A stretch of DNA of 64,000 nucleotides from Polyangiaceae bacterium. GTDB lineage: Bacteria > Myxococcota_A > Polyangia > Polyangiales > Polyangiaceae. Below the pieces are notes generated by a model. That model saw only the letters and a program-made list of their open reading frames with translations, did not search any database and was not told the DNA's origin. The DNA is taken from positions 23,341-87,340 of the forward strand of contig JAICTZ010000028.1 of assembly GCA_025936115.1 (NCBI GenBank), written 5' to 3'. This document shows, piece after piece, positions 34,398 through 42,947 of this stretch (the stretch's first letter is position 1; every line of letters begins with the position of its first letter). A program made the position numbers and the translations under genes.

Positions 34398-36068
34398 GTG
34401 ACGCCCCGCTCGTTGGTTCGGCTCCAGGATCGGCTCGTCCGCCTGCTCGGTAACAGCGTGGACGGGCGGCGCCCACTCGTTGCAGGCATGCTGCGCCGAG
34501 ACGCCAGCGAGTCCACGTCGTATTGGCTGCAGCTCGTGGTCTCCGTCGGCATCGCGACGTTGGGACTCGTCCTCGGCAGCACTGCAGTCGTGATCGGTGC
34601 CATGCTGGTCGCGCCTTTGATGGGGCCGATTGTGGGACTCGGCATGGGTCTCGCAGCGGGGTCGCCGTTCCTCGTGCTTCGCTCCGCTGGCCGTGTGAGC
34701 TTTAGCGTCCTCGCGGCAGTGGGCGGCGCCGCGCTCATCACCTTGCTGTTGCCGTTTCACGAGATGAACGCGGAGATCTCGGCCAGGGCCTCGCCGACGG
34801 TCCTCGATCTGATTACGGCTGGATTCTGCGCGCTCGCGGGGGTCTATGCGTCGGTGCGGCCGGGGTCCGATCGGACGACGACGGCTGCCGGCACGGCCAT
34901 CAGCGTGTCGCTCGTGCCACCCCTCTGCGCCAGCGGCTACGGCATCGGTACCGCGGCGTGGTCTATCGCGGGAGGGGCGGTGCTGCTGTTCCTGACGAAT
35001 CTGGTGGCCATCCTCTTCGTCGGGACCCTTGCGTTCGTCGCGTCCGGATTCAACCGCGTCGATGTGGTCTCGCTCGAGCGCGACGTGCTCGGCGCTGATG
35101 GAGGGGGCGCACCCGTCGCTGGTGCGCTGGCGCGGCGGCTCGCGCGCGTCTTCGCGTCCCGCTTTGGTCCCGCGCTTCGCTTCTCGATGCCGTTCATCCT
35201 GCTGGCGGCCGTCTACGTGCCCTTGCGACACGCGCTCGATGAAGTGGCCTGGGAAGTGCGCGTGCGTGCCGCGGTAAAACGGTCGCTCAGCGCCGACCCC
35301 GCGCGAGTCATCGAGAGTCGCGTCCGAATCGAGCGACACGAAGTCGAGCTCGTGCTCGTGCTTCTCGGCACGACCGAAGACGCTGATCGTACGCGCGCGC
35401 GCTTGGGTCGAGAGCTCCGGCGAGTCTCCGGGGTCGCACCGCACGTGGAAATCTTGGCTGTTCCCGACGCCACTTCCTTTGCGGGGCTCGAATCCACTCT
35501 ACTCAAGCCCCGCGTCGCCGAAGCCACGGCGCTCTCGGCGATTCCGCCCGGGGAGCAGCTCGACGCGACCCAGGCGACGCTGCGCGGTGCCGTGGGCGAG
35601 CTCTGGCCGAAAGGGATCGCGGGAGCCCCCTTGGTCGTGGATATCGGCCTCGCGGATGGCGGTCCGGTGCGCGTCAGAATAGTCCATCTCGGCCAGCCGC
35701 TAAGCGCGGATGGCGCGGAGGCATTTCGACGGGCCATTGACGCGAGGCTCGGTCGCGAGACGCGCTTGGTCGACGTAGCGGTTCCGACGGCTCCGTTCAC
35801 GCGCGAGGGCGGGGACTTGTCGTTCATTGCGGGCGTATCGGCGGCCGTCCGTTCGACTGCCGGAATCCCTGCCGTCCATGTCTGCGTCGTCGCTCCACGG
35901 GCGTCTGCAGCCGGAGCAGACGCCGAGCTGGCGCACGCCGTGGACGCGGTGCTGGAGGCGCACCCGCAGGTCGCGCGCCAGTCAGGCGACGCCTGGAGTG
36001 TTCGCTTCGTGAGGGGCGCCTGCCCTGACCTCGACGTCGACGCTGGCACTTCGGATGGCGGCACCTGA
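34398..36068 (+). CDS. DUF389 (TIGR00341-like) integral membrane protein
   Basis: A 556-residue protein. The N-terminal half holds the DUF389 membrane domain with about six TM helices, including WLQLVVSVGIATLGLVLGSTAVVIGAM and the motif LVAPLMGPIVGLGMGLAAG (split here for length), plus LITAGFCALAGVYASVRP and GTAISVSLVPPLCASGYG. The C-terminal 300 residues form soluble alternating alpha/beta segments without a recognised domain. Start is GTG at 34398. The family is widespread and its role is unproven, although transport has been suggested. It lies between a usp gene and an HtrA-like gene, with motif copies on both sides. Confidence 0.85.
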   Translation: MTPRSLVRLQDRLVRLLGNSVDGRRPLVAGMLRRDASESTSYWLQLVVSVGIATLGLVLGSTAVVIGAMLVAPLMGPIVGLGMGLAAGSPFLVLRSAGRVSFSVLAAVGGAALITLLLPFHEMNAEISARASPTVLDLITAGFCALAGVYASVRPGSDRTTTAAGTAISVSLVPPLCASGYGIGTAAWSIAGGAVLLFLTNLVAILFVGTLAFVASGFNRVDVVSLERDVLGADGGGAPVAGALARRLARVFASRFGPALRFSMPFILLAAVYVPLRHALDEVAWEVRVRAAVKRSLSADPARVIESRVRIERHEVELVLVLLGTTEDADRTRARLGRELRRVSGVAPHVEILAVPDATSFAGLESTLLKPRVAEATALSAIPPGEQLDATQATLRGAVGELWPKGIAGAPLVVDIGLADGGPVRVRIVHLGQPLSADGAEAFRRAIDARLGRETRLVDVAVPTAPFTREGGDLSFIAGVSAAVRSTAGIPAVHVCVVAPRASAAGADAELAHAVDAVLEAHPQVARQSGDAWSVRFVRGACPDLDVDAGTSDGGT

Positions 36069-36142
36069 GCCGTGAGCGCGCGACGGCTTCGTGCTTTTGG
36101 TGGTTTGGGTCGAACGATTGTCACGCGAACGGCGTCTGAAAG

Positions 36143-36160
36143 TAGTTTGAATCGAAACTA
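36143..36160. promoter_or_regulatory. 18-bp shared operator motif, copy 4
   Basis: TAGTTTGAATCGAAACTA, with perfect six-base outer arms TAGTTT/AAACTA. In reverse complement it is TAGTTTCGATTCAAACTA, an exact consensus match. It lies 150 bp upstream of the HtrA-like gene in the 241-bp gap after the DUF389 gene. Confidence 0.7.
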
Positions 36161-36309
36161 TCTGACGATCTGCGCAGCCGGGAATGTCTCAGGTCCGGCA
36201 CTTGCTGAAGGAAGCGGTTGCGGCGCGCTCGCGATTGTCACGGCTAACCCGGCAGAAAGTCCACCCGCCAGGCTGACCTCAGCGCGCCACGGCAGCGAGT
36301 TGCCCTTCC

Positions 36310-37821
36310 ATGCCTGCACCCGCGGACCAACGCAACGTCGCGACGCGCTACATACTCGCGCTCTCGGCGCTCTTCGCCGTCGCTGCCCTTGGCCTCGGTT
36401 GGGCGTTCAAGGTGCGTCCTCGTCTGGGGCGTCCAGTCGTAGCCGGTGCTCGCTCCGCGACGGCACCCATTGACGCGCGCTTCGGCAGAACGGATACGCA
36501 GGCGCTCGTCGAGGTCGCCGAGCGCGCATTGCCGTCGCTCGTGAGCATCGGGTCCATTAGAGCCGCGCACTTCGAGGTACTGGAGCTCCCGCAAGACAAC
36601 CCGTTTCTCCGCCGTCTGTATCAGCCGAGCGAGCACGCGCTCTCTTGGGCGCTACCGACTGAGTCGCCTCCGAAGCAGGCGCTCGGATCCGGCGTGCTCG
36701 TCGCGCGGGATACCATATTGACCACCGCGCACCTGATCGGTGACGCCAGCCGCCTGCGCGTCACGACGAGCGACGGACACGAGCGGACGGCACACGTGGC
36801 CGGCGTGGACCCGATCACCGATCTTGCGGCCCTCCGTCTGAGCGAACCCATCCCGCAACTGCCGTACCTGAGCTTCGGCGATTCATCGAAATTACGGCCG
36901 GGTCAGGTCGTGTTGGCGCTCGGTAGTCCTCCACGGGCGGGGCAAACCGTGAGCGTGGGGGTCGTCGCAGGGAAAGTGCCGGCGGAGCTCGGTGTCGCGC
37001 CCTATGGCGCGTTCATTCGGACCGACGCAGCCATCAACGCAGGCAACATTGGCGGCGCGCTGGTCGACGCCCAAGGGCGGCTGGTTGGCATCGCGACGTC
37101 AGCTCCGGGCGCCGGCTCCAGCATCGGCTTCGCCATTCCGAGCAACATGGCGCGTCCCGTACTTGCGAGCCTGCTCGCCCACGGCCTCGTCGAGCGCGGC
37201 TACCTCGGCGTGGCATTGCAGGATCTCGACGTAGAGCTCGCGCGTGCGCTGGGGCTAGAAGCGGCCCGCGGGGTCTTGGTTGCCGACGTCATACCTGGCA
37301 GCTCCGCGGCACTTGCCGGCGTGATTCGGGGCGACGTGCTGGTCGCCGTCGACGGTCGCGCGGTCACGTCAGTGAGTACCTTTCGCAACCTCGTCGCGGT
37401 CGAGACGGGCGGCGAGCGGGTGAAGCTGGAGCTCGAACGCCACGGGACGCGACTGACGGTGACGGCGACGCTCGCCGCGAATCCGCCGCGCGTGTCGCGA
37501 GGCGCGAGTGCGATCGCACAGCGCCTCGCCGGAACGGCCGGTCTCGAGCTCGCGAGCCTGAGCCGCGCGAACCGCGAGCACCTGAGGCTGCCCGTGGCGC
37601 TCACGACCGGGTTGCTCGTCGAGGACGTCGCGCCCGGCAGTCCGGCGGCTGTCGCCGATGTGCGCGCGGGCGACGTGTTGCTCGAGCTCGACCAGCGGCC
37701 CGTCGCGACCGAGGTAGACGTGAAGCACGCGTGGCTTCAGGCTCGCCGTCCAATGGCCGCGCTTCTCTTCCGTCTCGATCGCACGATGTACACCGTTATC
37801 GAGCCAGCGGACGGGGGTTGA
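36310..37821 (+). CDS. HtrA/DegS-like protein with two PDZ domains and a missing catalytic serine
   Basis: Membrane-anchored periplasmic protein of 503 residues: one N-terminal TM helix (14-33), a trypsin-like domain (about 65-290) and two PDZ domains (about 295-385 and 405-495). The protease fold keeps catalytic H141 in ILTTAHLIG and D171 in DPITDLAALRL. The serine of the invariant GNSGGPL is replaced: the sequence reads GNIGGAL with I247 (codon ATT at 37048-37050). It should therefore be proteolytically inactive, unless the base is a sequencing error (AGT to ATT is one change). It could act as a chaperone, scaffold or decoy. Motif copy 4 lies upstream. Confidence 0.9.
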   Translation: MPAPADQRNVATRYILALSALFAVAALGLGWAFKVRPRLGRPVVAGARSATAPIDARFGRTDTQALVEVAERALPSLVSIGSIRAAHFEVLELPQDNPFLRRLYQPSEHALSWALPTESPPKQALGSGVLVARDTILTTAHLIGDASRLRVTTSDGHERTAHVAGVDPITDLAALRLSEPIPQLPYLSFGDSSKLRPGQVVLALGSPPRAGQTVSVGVVAGKVPAELGVAPYGAFIRTDAAINAGNIGGALVDAQGRLVGIATSAPGAGSSIGFAIPSNMARPVLASLLAHGLVERGYLGVALQDLDVELARALGLEAARGVLVADVIPGSSAALAGVIRGDVLVAVDGRAVTSVSTFRNLVAVETGGERVKLELERHGTRLTVTATLAANPPRVSRGASAIAQRLAGTAGLELASLSRANREHLRLPVALTTGLLVEDVAPGSPAAVADVRAGDVLLELDQRPVATEVDVKHAWLQARRPMAALLFRLDRTMYTVIEPADGG

Positions 37822-37885
37822 ACGCAGGCGTTGCGCCAAGACGCGACGGATTTCGCGTCCGCCGAACCTTGCCAGACCCGAAGAA

Positions 37886-37903
37886 TGCTTTGACTACAAA
37901 CTA
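37886..37903. promoter_or_regulatory. 18-bp shared operator motif, copy 5
   Basis: TGCTTTGACTACAAACTA; in reverse complement TAGTTTGTAGTCAAAGCA, which matches the consensus except at two of the last three positions. It lies 145 bp upstream of the ClC gene, in an AT-rich patch. Confidence 0.55.
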
Positions 37904-38047
37904 AATCAACTGTACCCACGGTTAAAACGCGGTGGAGTAGCAGTTCGTTGAAGTCCAAACGATACGGTGCTAGCTGCCAAGAGCATTGATGCGCCGCCAC
38001 GAAACTTTTGCGCACGCCCTTTCGCAGGCGACCCGCCTTGACCTTCG

Positions 38048-39922
38048 TTGCAGCGTGAACCCGTGAGCGATCCCGGAACGGGAACGGCAGCGGTGAGCCG
38101 GCGGCTTCGTCCGCTACTCGTGAGCGGCGTCACACGGCAGGCGCGAAAAGCGGCGCGCCTTTGGCGCCTTTATCTGCTGCGCTTGGAAATCCGGCTCGCG
38201 CCGACCGAGGCGCAGCGGCTTTTCCTTCTGACGGTAGCCATTGGAGGGCTCTGCGGGCTCGCCGCGGTGGCGTTCCACTACAGCATCGACTTCTTCGAAG
38301 GTCGGTTGATCGATCGCGCGCTGGAGGTCGCGGGACGCGCCTGGATGGTCTGGACCATCGTCACCCCGCTCGTCGGCGGGCTGATTTGTGGCGCACTGCT
38401 CGAATACGTGTTTCCGAACGCACGCGGCAGCGGTATCCCGCAAGTCAAGGTGGCCTTCGCGTCCACGCCCGCGGTCGTTCCGATGCGCGACGCCTTCGGC
38501 AAATTCGTCGTGGGTTCGCTCCAGATCGGATCGGGCGCTTCGCTCGGACGCGAGGGGCCCACGGTACAGATCTGTGCCGGCATCGCGAGCTGGCTCGGTC
38601 GCTTGGTCGGCGTGTCACCGAAGGCGCAGCGACGGCTCTTGCCGGTAGGGGTGGCCGCCGGCATCGCTGCGGCCTTCAACGCTCCGATCGCCGCGGTCAC
38701 GTTCACGATTGAAGAGGTGGTGGGAACGCTCGATCAGGCGGTGCTGTCGGGTGTGATCGTGGCGGCGGCCCTCGCCGCAGTGATCGAGCGCAGCTTGCTC
38801 GGCGAAAACGCCGTCTTCGATGTGCCCGGGACGTACGGGCTCCGTCACGCGTCATCACTGGTGCTCTACGGTGGGATCGGGGTCGGGGCCGGTCTTGCGG
38901 CGACTGCGTTCAGCGAGTCGCTGCTCTGGCTCCGCGCGCGCCTGCGAAGAGTAGCCGTGCTCCCCGCTTGGGCGCGGCCCGGGCTCGGCGGCGCCACGAC
39001 CGGCGCGCTGGCCGTCGTCGGCATCTTGGCTTTCAAAGCTCCCGGCGTGACGGGCGGCGGCTATGACACGCTTGGCCGGGCGCTCAATGGTCAATACGTG
39101 TGGTGGGTGCTACTCGGACTCAGCGCCCTAAAGCTATTGGCCACCGTGGCTTCCTACTCCACCGGGGGAGCCGGCGGCATTTTCGCCCCGGCCCTCTTCA
39201 TTGGAGGCACGCTCGGCGGAGCCATCGGGGCCCTCGATACGAGCTGGTTCCATCACGTCGACGAGTCCGGTGGGGCGTTCGCGCTCGTAGGAATGGGCGC
39301 AATGTTCGCGGGGGTGATCCGCGCCCCCATGACTTCGGTCCTCATCATCATCGAGATGACTCGGGGTTATTCGTTGATTTTGCCGCTGATGCTCGCGAAC
39401 ATGACGGCATACGTGCTTGCTCGACGATTTCGCACTCAATCCGTTTACGAGGCGCTCCTCGAGCAGGATGGCATTCACCTGAAACACCCCGGCGATTCTT
39501 CCGAAAGTCATCGCGTCGCGTCGTATCTCGGCCGCGAGCCGGTCGTGCTTACGGCTGGGATGTCGGGGCAGGAGGTACTCTTGCGCTGCGGGGCACCGGA
39601 TCCGAAGAACGTGTTCCCGGTCGTCGACGCACAACGCCGTATTCTTGGCATCGTTACTCAGGACGAGCTCTCGGTGCTCGCCTCGTCGAGCGAGCTCGTC
39701 CCGGTCACGACGGCGTCGGATCTTATGCGGGAGCCTGTCGCGGTCCGCGCCGACGATGATCTCGCTTTGGCCGTGGAGCTGATGTTGATTCACGGCCTGC
39801 GCGAGCTGCCGGTGACCGACATGGCCGGGCGCTTGCTCGGTTCGGTTGACGACCATACCATCACGAAGGCATACCAGCGGCGGCCACCGCCGACGACGAG
39901 CCCACCCCCCCGTGCCGACTGA
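38048..39922 (+). CDS. ClC-family chloride channel/transporter with C-terminal CBS domains
   Basis: Inner-membrane ClC protein of 624 residues. Selectivity motifs are present: GSGIPQVK (GxGIP), GREGPTVQ with the gating glutamate, and GGIFAPALFIGGTLGG (GxFxP). About 17 helices span residues 45-460. The C-terminal part (about 490-610) holds two CBS domains, including VFPVVDAQRRILGIVTQDEL and LRELPVTDMAGRLLGSVDD, which in this family sense adenine nucleotides or ionic strength. The start is TTG at 38048 or GTG at 38063. Its end overlaps the winged-helix gene by 11 nt, so four genes follow as one coupled unit. Because the gating Glu is present, H+/Cl- exchange is more likely than a pure channel. 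Confidence 0.92.
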   Translation: MQREPVSDPGTGTAAVSRRLRPLLVSGVTRQARKAARLWRLYLLRLEIRLAPTEAQRLFLLTVAIGGLCGLAAVAFHYSIDFFEGRLIDRALEVAGRAWMVWTIVTPLVGGLICGALLEYVFPNARGSGIPQVKVAFASTPAVVPMRDAFGKFVVGSLQIGSGASLGREGPTVQICAGIASWLGRLVGVSPKAQRRLLPVGVAAGIAAAFNAPIAAVTFTIEEVVGTLDQAVLSGVIVAAALAAVIERSLLGENAVFDVPGTYGLRHASSLVLYGGIGVGAGLAATAFSESLLWLRARLRRVAVLPAWARPGLGGATTGALAVVGILAFKAPGVTGGGYDTLGRALNGQYVWWVLLGLSALKLLATVASYSTGGAGGIFAPALFIGGTLGGAIGALDTSWFHHVDESGGAFALVGMGAMFAGVIRAPMTSVLIIIEMTRGYSLILPLMLANMTAYVLARRFRTQSVYEALLEQDGIHLKHPGDSSESHRVASYLGREPVVLTAGMSGQEVLLRCGAPDPKNVFPVVDAQRRILGIVTQDELSVLASSSELVPVTTASDLMREPVAVRADDDLALAVELMLIHGLRELPVTDMAGRLLGSVDDHTITKAYQRRPPPTTSPPPRAD

Positions 39923-40322
39923 CGACGAAGAGCTGAGGCGATTTCTCTTCGAGCACGTCGAAGACCTCGAAGACCTCGAAATCATCGCGCGTTTCCACGA
40001 GCTCGGAGACGATCGGCTGCTCAATGCCGCGGAGCTGGCGGTCCTCACGCGGTTTCCGGACACTACCACCAGGGAGGCGCTCGCCCGCCTGGCCGCTCGC
40101 GGATTGCTCGCCCCGACTGCAACGGAGCCCGTGAGCTATCGCTACGTGATAGCCGATGCGAGCTTGCGAGAGCGCCTGGAACGCGCTGTGGTCGAGTACC
40201 GGCAACAACCAATCAAGGTCATGGGGATGATGACGAGCAACGCGATCGAGCGTGTGCGCACGGCAGCGGTAAGGACCTTTGCGGAGTGCTTCCGGATTGG
40301 AGGGCCAAAGTCGCGTGGCTGA
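39912..40322 (+). CDS. Small winged-helix-type putative regulator
   Basis: A 136-residue acidic protein beginning at GTG 39912, inside the end of the ClC gene. The N-terminal part (RFLFEHVEDLEDLEIIARF) is followed by a winged-helix-like unit: LNAAELAVLTRFPDTTTREALARLAARGLL and a beta wing SYRYVIAD. This resembles the small HTH proteins that precede DUF5985 genes. The C-terminal helix MGMMTSNAIERVRTAAVRTF may mediate dimerisation. DNA binding is inferred. It overlaps the next gene by 8 nt. Confidence 0.7.
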   Translation: MPTDDEELRRFLFEHVEDLEDLEIIARFHELGDDRLLNAAELAVLTRFPDTTTREALARLAARGLLAPTATEPVSYRYVIADASLRERLERAVVEYRQQPIKVMGMMTSNAIERVRTAAVRTFAECFRIGGPKSRG

Positions 40323-40572
40323 GCTCACCTACCTGCTCTGTGCTCTCGTAAGCATTTTCTGCGCGTGGCTACTCGTTCGGAACTATTTCCGGACTCGGTT
40401 GCGGCTGGCGCTCCTCGCGTGCATCTGCTTCGCCGGATTGGCGTTGAACAATATCCTTTTGTTCGTGGATCTAGTCGTCACGCCGGAAGTCGATCTGCGT
40501 ATCCCACGTGCCATGGTAGCGCTGCTCGCGGTCGGGGTGCTCGCTTTCGGCCTCATTCTGGAGGATAGATGA
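40315..40572 (+). CDS. DUF5985-family small membrane protein 1
   Basis: An 85-residue protein with three hydrophobic helices: LTYLLCALVSIFCAWLLVRN, LALLACICFAGLALNNILLFVDL and VALLAVGVLAFGLIL, with a basic loop after the first. The start is GTG 40315, preceded by GGAGG, inside the end of the winged-helix gene. The protein is paralogous to the next gene product. Function of DUF5985 is unknown. It always seems to occur in pairs in such sets, which is knowledge recalled rather than tested here. Confidence 0.72.
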   Translation: MAELTYLLCALVSIFCAWLLVRNYFRTRLRLALLACICFAGLALNNILLFVDLVVTPEVDLRIPRAMVALLAVGVLAFGLILEDR

Positions 40573-40841
40573 TCCAATTTCTATGGGGTGCGATAGCCGC
40601 GCTGTGTGCGATTGCCGCGGCTTTCTTCTTCAAGTTCTGGCGGCAAACGCGGGACGTGCTCTTCGTCGGATTCGCGCTCGGTTTCGGCACCTTCGCGCTG
40701 CATTGGATCGCGCTTGGCCTGCTCCATCCCGGCAACGAAACTCGGCACTATTTGTTCTTCGTTCGGCTTCTCGCGTTCATCTTCATCCTCGGCGGCGTTG
40801 CCGGCAAGAACAGGCCGTCCGCGCCCTCGCGTCACGGATGA
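40569..40841 (+). CDS. DUF5985-family small membrane protein 2
   Basis: A 90-residue protein with three TM helices: FLWGAIAALCAIAAAFFFKF, VGFALGFGTFALHWIALGL and FVRLLAFIFILGGVAG. An ATGA overlap with the preceding gene indicates coupled translation. It shares the layout of protein 1 (first helix, basic FxR/FKFWRQTRD loop, two further helices), which suggests the two form a hetero-oligomer. It closes the ClC operon; the next gene is convergent 34 bp away. Confidence 0.72.
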   Translation: MIQFLWGAIAALCAIAAAFFFKFWRQTRDVLFVGFALGFGTFALHWIALGLLHPGNETRHYLFFVRLLAFIFILGGVAGKNRPSAPSRHG

Positions 40842-40875
40842 ACGCACGGCATCACGTCGGTAACGCTGCCCGGTT

Positions 40876-42942
40876 TCAGTCGCTGTCGTTCTGGTCGATC
40901 ACCACTTCGAGTTCCTGGCACGCGCGCAGGTAGGCGGCCGCGGACCACGCCTGGTAGCGTTTCCCCATGGGGCGCCCCGTCACGCCGTGCGCCCATTCGT
41001 TGAACTCCCACTCGGAGCGGAGACCGGCGCGGTTGAGCTCGGCGAGCTTCACGAGCTCCCGGCAGGCCAGATCTCGCATGCCGAGGCGATGGATGAAGCG
41101 TACCCACATGCCGCCGATATGCGGCCAAATGCCGCCATTGTGATAGTGGCCCGGCAGGTTCAAGAGATTCACCACGAAGTACGGTCGCCAGTCGGGATCG
41201 CCCGCGACGACCGAAGGATAGAGGTTCCGCACCGGAAAAGGGTCGTTGACCCCCGAACCCCACATGAACTCGAAAGCCGTGCGCGCGCGGCGTGCATCCA
41301 GGATGTGAAACAGGAACGCGAGGATGTTGCCCCAAACGTCACAACGCCACGAGAAGCCGAACGGCGAGATCTGCGCGAGCAAGTAGCGCGCATCACCGAG
41401 CGAGAACTGCCGTTCGTCGAACGAGGGGCCCGCGGACGTAGCTTCACGCCGCGTGCGCGGCCAGAAGCTGTCGAGGATTTCTCCGTGAATGCGCTGAGCG
41501 CGCCGGAAGTACTCGGCGGCCCGCGTCGCGTTTCCTTGAAGCTCGAGCATGCGGCCGTGGCAGACGTTCGCGCGGTACCAGAGCGTCTCGTCGTAGAGCA
41601 CGTTGTAGCTGTGGCCGAACAGGTCGGTCCAATCGCCAGCCTCGGGGACCTCGAGGAGTCCGTCGTTATTGCTGTCGTGGGCTGAGAGCCAGTCCATGGA
41701 CCGCTGCAGCACGGGAAGGTAGCGTTCGAGCAGCGTGCGATCCCCCGTCGCCTGCACGTAATTGTACACGGCGATGATGACCCAGAGCCCGCCATCGATC
41801 GACGCGATGCGTCCGACCCCCGAGTAGTCGGGCTCGAGCGTATCGATGTGCACGCTCGAAGGAAATTGGCCTGCCGGGCTCACGTGCTCGAGCAGAGTGA
41901 CGAGCGTGCGTCGTTGCGCTTCACGGATTTCCGCGTCGTCGAGGAAGAGCGACTGGATGACCGTGATCGCTCCGTCGCGAGCCCAGACTGCGCGATAATT
42001 CGCGTCCGTCCCGACGGCGACGTTGTCGTCGAGGGACGCCGCGGAGAAGCCGAGCGGCGTCACGTTGCGATGCAAGACGTCCACGGCGTGTTTGAAGCCG
42101 TCGCGCACGAGCTCGACGTCCGACTGCGAGAGCGCGCGCAAGTCGGCGTCGCGGAACATGGCGGGAACGGGGACCTGGCTCGGCCGTGGCAGCCGCGCAG
42201 GCAGGCCCTGTAGTACGCCAAAATGTCGTAGTCCGTCGAGGACGCCGTCCGCGAAGACGCCGCTCGCGATGTACACGTCACGTCCGAGCGCCGCCTCGAA
42301 CAGATCGGGCTGCGCGTTCTCGACCAGCATGCCGCGCACGCCGCGCAGTTGAAACATGCTGCTGTCGTTGCCGCTGTCGCCGGCGACGAGAATGGCAGCT
42401 GGGGGGATCCCGAGCTGCTGAGCAAGCCAGGTGAGAGCCTTGCCCTTGTCGGCGTTCAACGGCAGCACGTCGAGGAACTGCTGGCCCGAATAAACGAGGC
42501 TTGCGGCGAGCCCCGCCTGGCGTAACTGCTGTTCGATCGTGCCGAGCGTTTCGGGCGTGGCCCCGCTCAGAAACCAGCTCGACTTGTACGGGTGCAAGAA
42601 CTCGGGCGGTTGGCGCCGTACCTTCGGTACCCCTTCCAAAATGGCTTCGACGCGTGCGAGATCCCAGCCAGTCGCAAAGCGTTCGACGAAGCCGGGCAGG
42701 GGTCCGCGCGAGGAAGCGTCCCAAAGCTGAGTGCCGACTCCACCGAGGATGTAGTCCGGCCGCGGTAGCTCTTCCACCTTCACCAGGCCGAGCACGTCGT
42801 CGACCAAACGGCCCGTGACGTAGCAAAGCAGCGGGCGGCTTTCTGGGGCGAGCGCGCGCCACGCCTGACCGAAGCGGCGCGCGGATTCGGGGTTGCCGAG
42901 AATCGTTCCGTCGAGGTCTGACGCGAAGAGTCGAACGTCCAT
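40876..42942 (-). CDS. HAD-IIB sugar phosphatase fused to a six-hairpin glycosidase
   Basis: A 688-residue fusion. Residues 1-265 are a HAD-IIB phosphatase like sucrose-6-phosphate phosphatase: FASDLDGTI (D9, D11), YVTGRL, LPLNADKGKALTWLA and ILVAGDSGNDSSMF. Residues 270-680 are an alpha/alpha-barrel glycosidase related to the GH63/GH100/debranching group, with YRAVWARDGAITVIQS (likely catalytic Asp), GRIASIDGGLWVIIAVYNYV and GHYHNGGIWPHIGGMW. It starts 5 bp after the glycosyltransferase gene. The likely pathway: the GT makes sucrose phosphate (or a related phosphorylated glucoside), the HAD part dephosphorylates it, and the glycosidase part can hydrolyse the sugar. Glucosylglycerate or another sugar remains possible. 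Confidence 0.8.
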   Translation of the reverse strand: MDVRLFASDLDGTILGNPESARRFGQAWRALAPESRPLLCYVTGRLVDDVLGLVKVEELPRPDYILGGVGTQLWDASSRGPLPGFVERFATGWDLARVEAILEGVPKVRRQPPEFLHPYKSSWFLSGATPETLGTIEQQLRQAGLAASLVYSGQQFLDVLPLNADKGKALTWLAQQLGIPPAAILVAGDSGNDSSMFQLRGVRGMLVENAQPDLFEAALGRDVYIASGVFADGVLDGLRHFGVLQGLPARLPRPSQVPVPAMFRDADLRALSQSDVELVRDGFKHAVDVLHRNVTPLGFSAASLDDNVAVGTDANYRAVWARDGAITVIQSLFLDDAEIREAQRRTLVTLLEHVSPAGQFPSSVHIDTLEPDYSGVGRIASIDGGLWVIIAVYNYVQATGDRTLLERYLPVLQRSMDWLSAHDSNNDGLLEVPEAGDWTDLFGHSYNVLYDETLWYRANVCHGRMLELQGNATRAAEYFRRAQRIHGEILDSFWPRTRREATSAGPSFDERQFSLGDARYLLAQISPFGFSWRCDVWGNILAFLFHILDARRARTAFEFMWGSGVNDPFPVRNLYPSVVAGDPDWRPYFVVNLLNLPGHYHNGGIWPHIGGMWVRFIHRLGMRDLACRELVKLAELNRAGLRSEWEFNEWAHGVTGRPMGKRYQAWSAAAYLRACQELEVVIDQNDSD

Positions 42943-42947
42943 GGTGT

